A stretch of 13,999 bases of DNA. Source: a bacterium. Lineage in GTDB: Bacteria; JAHJDO01. Location: NCBI GenBank assembly GCA_030611945.1, contig JAUWOV010000048.1, positions 1 through 13,999 of the forward strand, in the 5' to 3' direction. Each line of letters opens with the position of its first letter. Positions within the stretch are counted from its first letter, which is position 1. The notes beneath the pieces were generated by a model that saw nothing but the letters and a program-made list of their open reading frames with translations, was not told the origin of the DNA and searched no databases. Positions 12,951-13,999 of this stretch are shown one piece after another. Position numbers and translations under genes: made by a program.

Positions 12951-13999
12951 TTAATTGTTTTTTTGTCTTTTGCAAATCCCGATAATAAGCAGCTCCAAAG
13001 CCAGTTTTTGGGGAACTTCACCTGTTTTTATAGACACCTCTGTTTCAAACAATTTTTTAATATCGGCTATTAGCTCTTCTTTTTGAAATTTTAGGCTTTG
13101 CTGGGCGATTCTGAAGATTAGATAAGGATGTTGTCCTGAGAGCTTCTTTGAAGCAGAACTATATGTTTTCTGATCATAGTATCCTCTTCTAACTATATCC
13201 TCAGGAATGTCTCCTTTCTCAATAAGTATCTTGGCTTGCAATAACAGCCTGATTCTTTTTGTCAGCATAGGAACAAGGCTATAGCCGGAGTTTTTAGTGC
13301 GAGAGAATTCTTCAAGAAGTTTTAAGGCTCTTGTAATGTTTTTCTCTGCAACGGCATCAGACATAGCAAACGGCGCGTATTCTATTGATTTAGGAACAAG
13401 TATATTTATGTCATTCTCTGTAATATTATCTTCGTCTTTGCAATAAAGCTCTAATTTCTTAAGTTCATTTATTATCTGTCTGAGATTCACACCTGTTAAA
13501 GACAGCAGATATTCAAAGGCAATAGGAGTGAGTTTCTTGCCGCTCTTCTTTAGCTTTAACTGCGCAAATTCATATGCTTGATCTCTATCTGATTTTTTGT
13601 TTTCCTTAAAAGCTGGAAATTCAATTACTTCTCCAAGTTTTTTACCCGCTTTTTTAGCAATTAAGATCACATAAGTATTATCAGGTATTTTGCTGTCTAT
13701 ATTTTTGCCGAATTCTTCTGACTTTTTTTCTATCAGATGGTCGCACTCCTTAATCCAAATAACTCGTTTAAGTCCAAGCAGAGAAGGAGTTTTTATCGCA
13801 GACATAATGCTCTTTGTATCTGTGTCATCAGCATGTATTATTTCCAGTCCGAACTCCTTCTGACCTTCGGGTAAAAGTATTTCAATAATCTTTTTAGCAG
13901 TATCCTCTACAAGGTAGCTCTCTCCGCCAAAAATAAGAAATAAATTAAATGTATCTCCATTTTTGATTTTTTTGATCAGATTGGATTGGTTACTCAGTC
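12951..13999 (-). CDS. holA: DNA polymerase III delta subunit (clamp loader), 5' end beyond window
   Basis: The delta subunit opens the sliding clamp as part of the clamp loader. The frame stays open from the TAA at 12953-12951 to the right edge: 348 residues, close to the family's usual 330-350, so only a few N-terminal residues should be missing. An ATG at 13805 is an internal methionine. Upstream in frame come NLFLIFGGESYLVEDTAKKI, the degenerate P-loop region of delta, and then IIHADDTDTKSIM, running into SLLGLKRVIWIKECDHL. AAA+ domain 1 is followed by the helical lid (VNLRQIINELKKLELYCKDE is the typical central motif) and the C-terminal collar domain with LVPMLTKRIRLLLQAK. It is followed by the hairpin repeat and the transketolase promoter, so cotranscription with tkt is uncertain. 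Confidence 0.88.
   Translation of the reverse strand, partial: LSNQSNLIKKIKNGDTFNLFLIFGGESYLVEDTAKKIIEILLPEGQKEFGLEIIHADDTDTKSIMSAIKTPSLLGLKRVIWIKECDHLIEKKSEEFGKNIDSKIPDNTYVILIAKKAGKKLGEVIEFPAFKENKKSDRDQAYEFAQLKLKKSGKKLTPIAFEYLLSLTGVNLRQIINELKKLELYCKDEDNITENDINILVPKSIEYAPFAMSDAVAEKNITRALKLLEEFSRTKNSGYSLVPMLTKRIRLLLQAKILIEKGDIPEDIVRRGYYDQKTYSSASKKLSGQHPYLIFRIAQQSLKFQKEELIADIKKLFETEVSIKTGEVPQKLALELLIIGICKRQKNN

Noticed and set aside
12951-13805. holA taken as starting at ATG 13805
   Set aside because: The same frame is open to the right edge and encodes the expected N-terminal delta sequence (LIFGGESYL...), so 13805 is an internal methionine and the gene is 5' partial.

Overview
The window is AT-rich bacterial chromosomal DNA with tightly packed genes and good GGAG-type ribosome binding sites. 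Nothing in it fixes the species. The gene families (a class III aminotransferase, DegT-type aminotransferase, ceramidase-like protein, Asp-box sialidase-like protein, DapA-family aldolase, a GntR-LacI hybrid regulator and a pyrophosphate-type phosphofructokinase), together with the intergenic repeat style, suggest an uncultured lineage in or near the PVC/Omnitrophota/Lentisphaerae part of the tree. That placement is an impression, not a measurement. There are no tRNA, rRNA, CRISPR, transposase or phage genes, and no gene-free stretch over 300 bases.

Left half (1-8757): an accessory, probably catabolic, locus built around a divergent control region (1494-1671). Leftward, a ceramidase-like amidohydrolase-fold gene is followed by the start of a DegT/DnrJ/EryC1/StrS aminotransferase that runs off the window. 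Rightward comes a GntR-type regulator with a LacI-type sensor domain, a cysteine-rich conserved protein, a truncated paralogue of it, a DapA/N-acetylneuraminate-lyase-family aldolase, an Asp-box (sialidase-like) beta-propeller, a Gfo/Idh/MocA oxidoreductase, a C-terminal fragment of a second Gfo/Idh/MocA protein, a glutamate-1-semialdehyde-aminomutase-like class III aminotransferase and a short-chain dehydrogenase. The set looks able to unmask, oxidise, transaminate and aldol-cleave an unusual amino- or acidic sugar, with the GntR protein as local sensor. The substrate cannot be read from the sequence. Two places show decay: the junction between the truncated paralogue and the aldolase, where the aldolase has lost its normal start, and the Gfo fragment.

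Right half (8758-13999, all leftward): core metabolism and replication. holA (DNA polymerase III delta) enters from the right edge; its real start lies outside the window. After a short gap with a GC-rich hairpin repeat and a promoter comes a transketolase, then a pyrophosphate-dependent phosphofructokinase, then a secreted TPR protein. The last two gaps are 17 and 0 bases, so these three are probably one operon. The TPR gene and the short-chain dehydrogenase gene meet tail to tail with no base between their stop codons.

The most notable points are the broken paralogue/aldolase junction, a 32-bp near-perfect palindrome inside the Asp-box gene, the operator-like inverted repeat lying on the predicted transcription start of the regulator, and the uncharacterised six-cysteine protein family.
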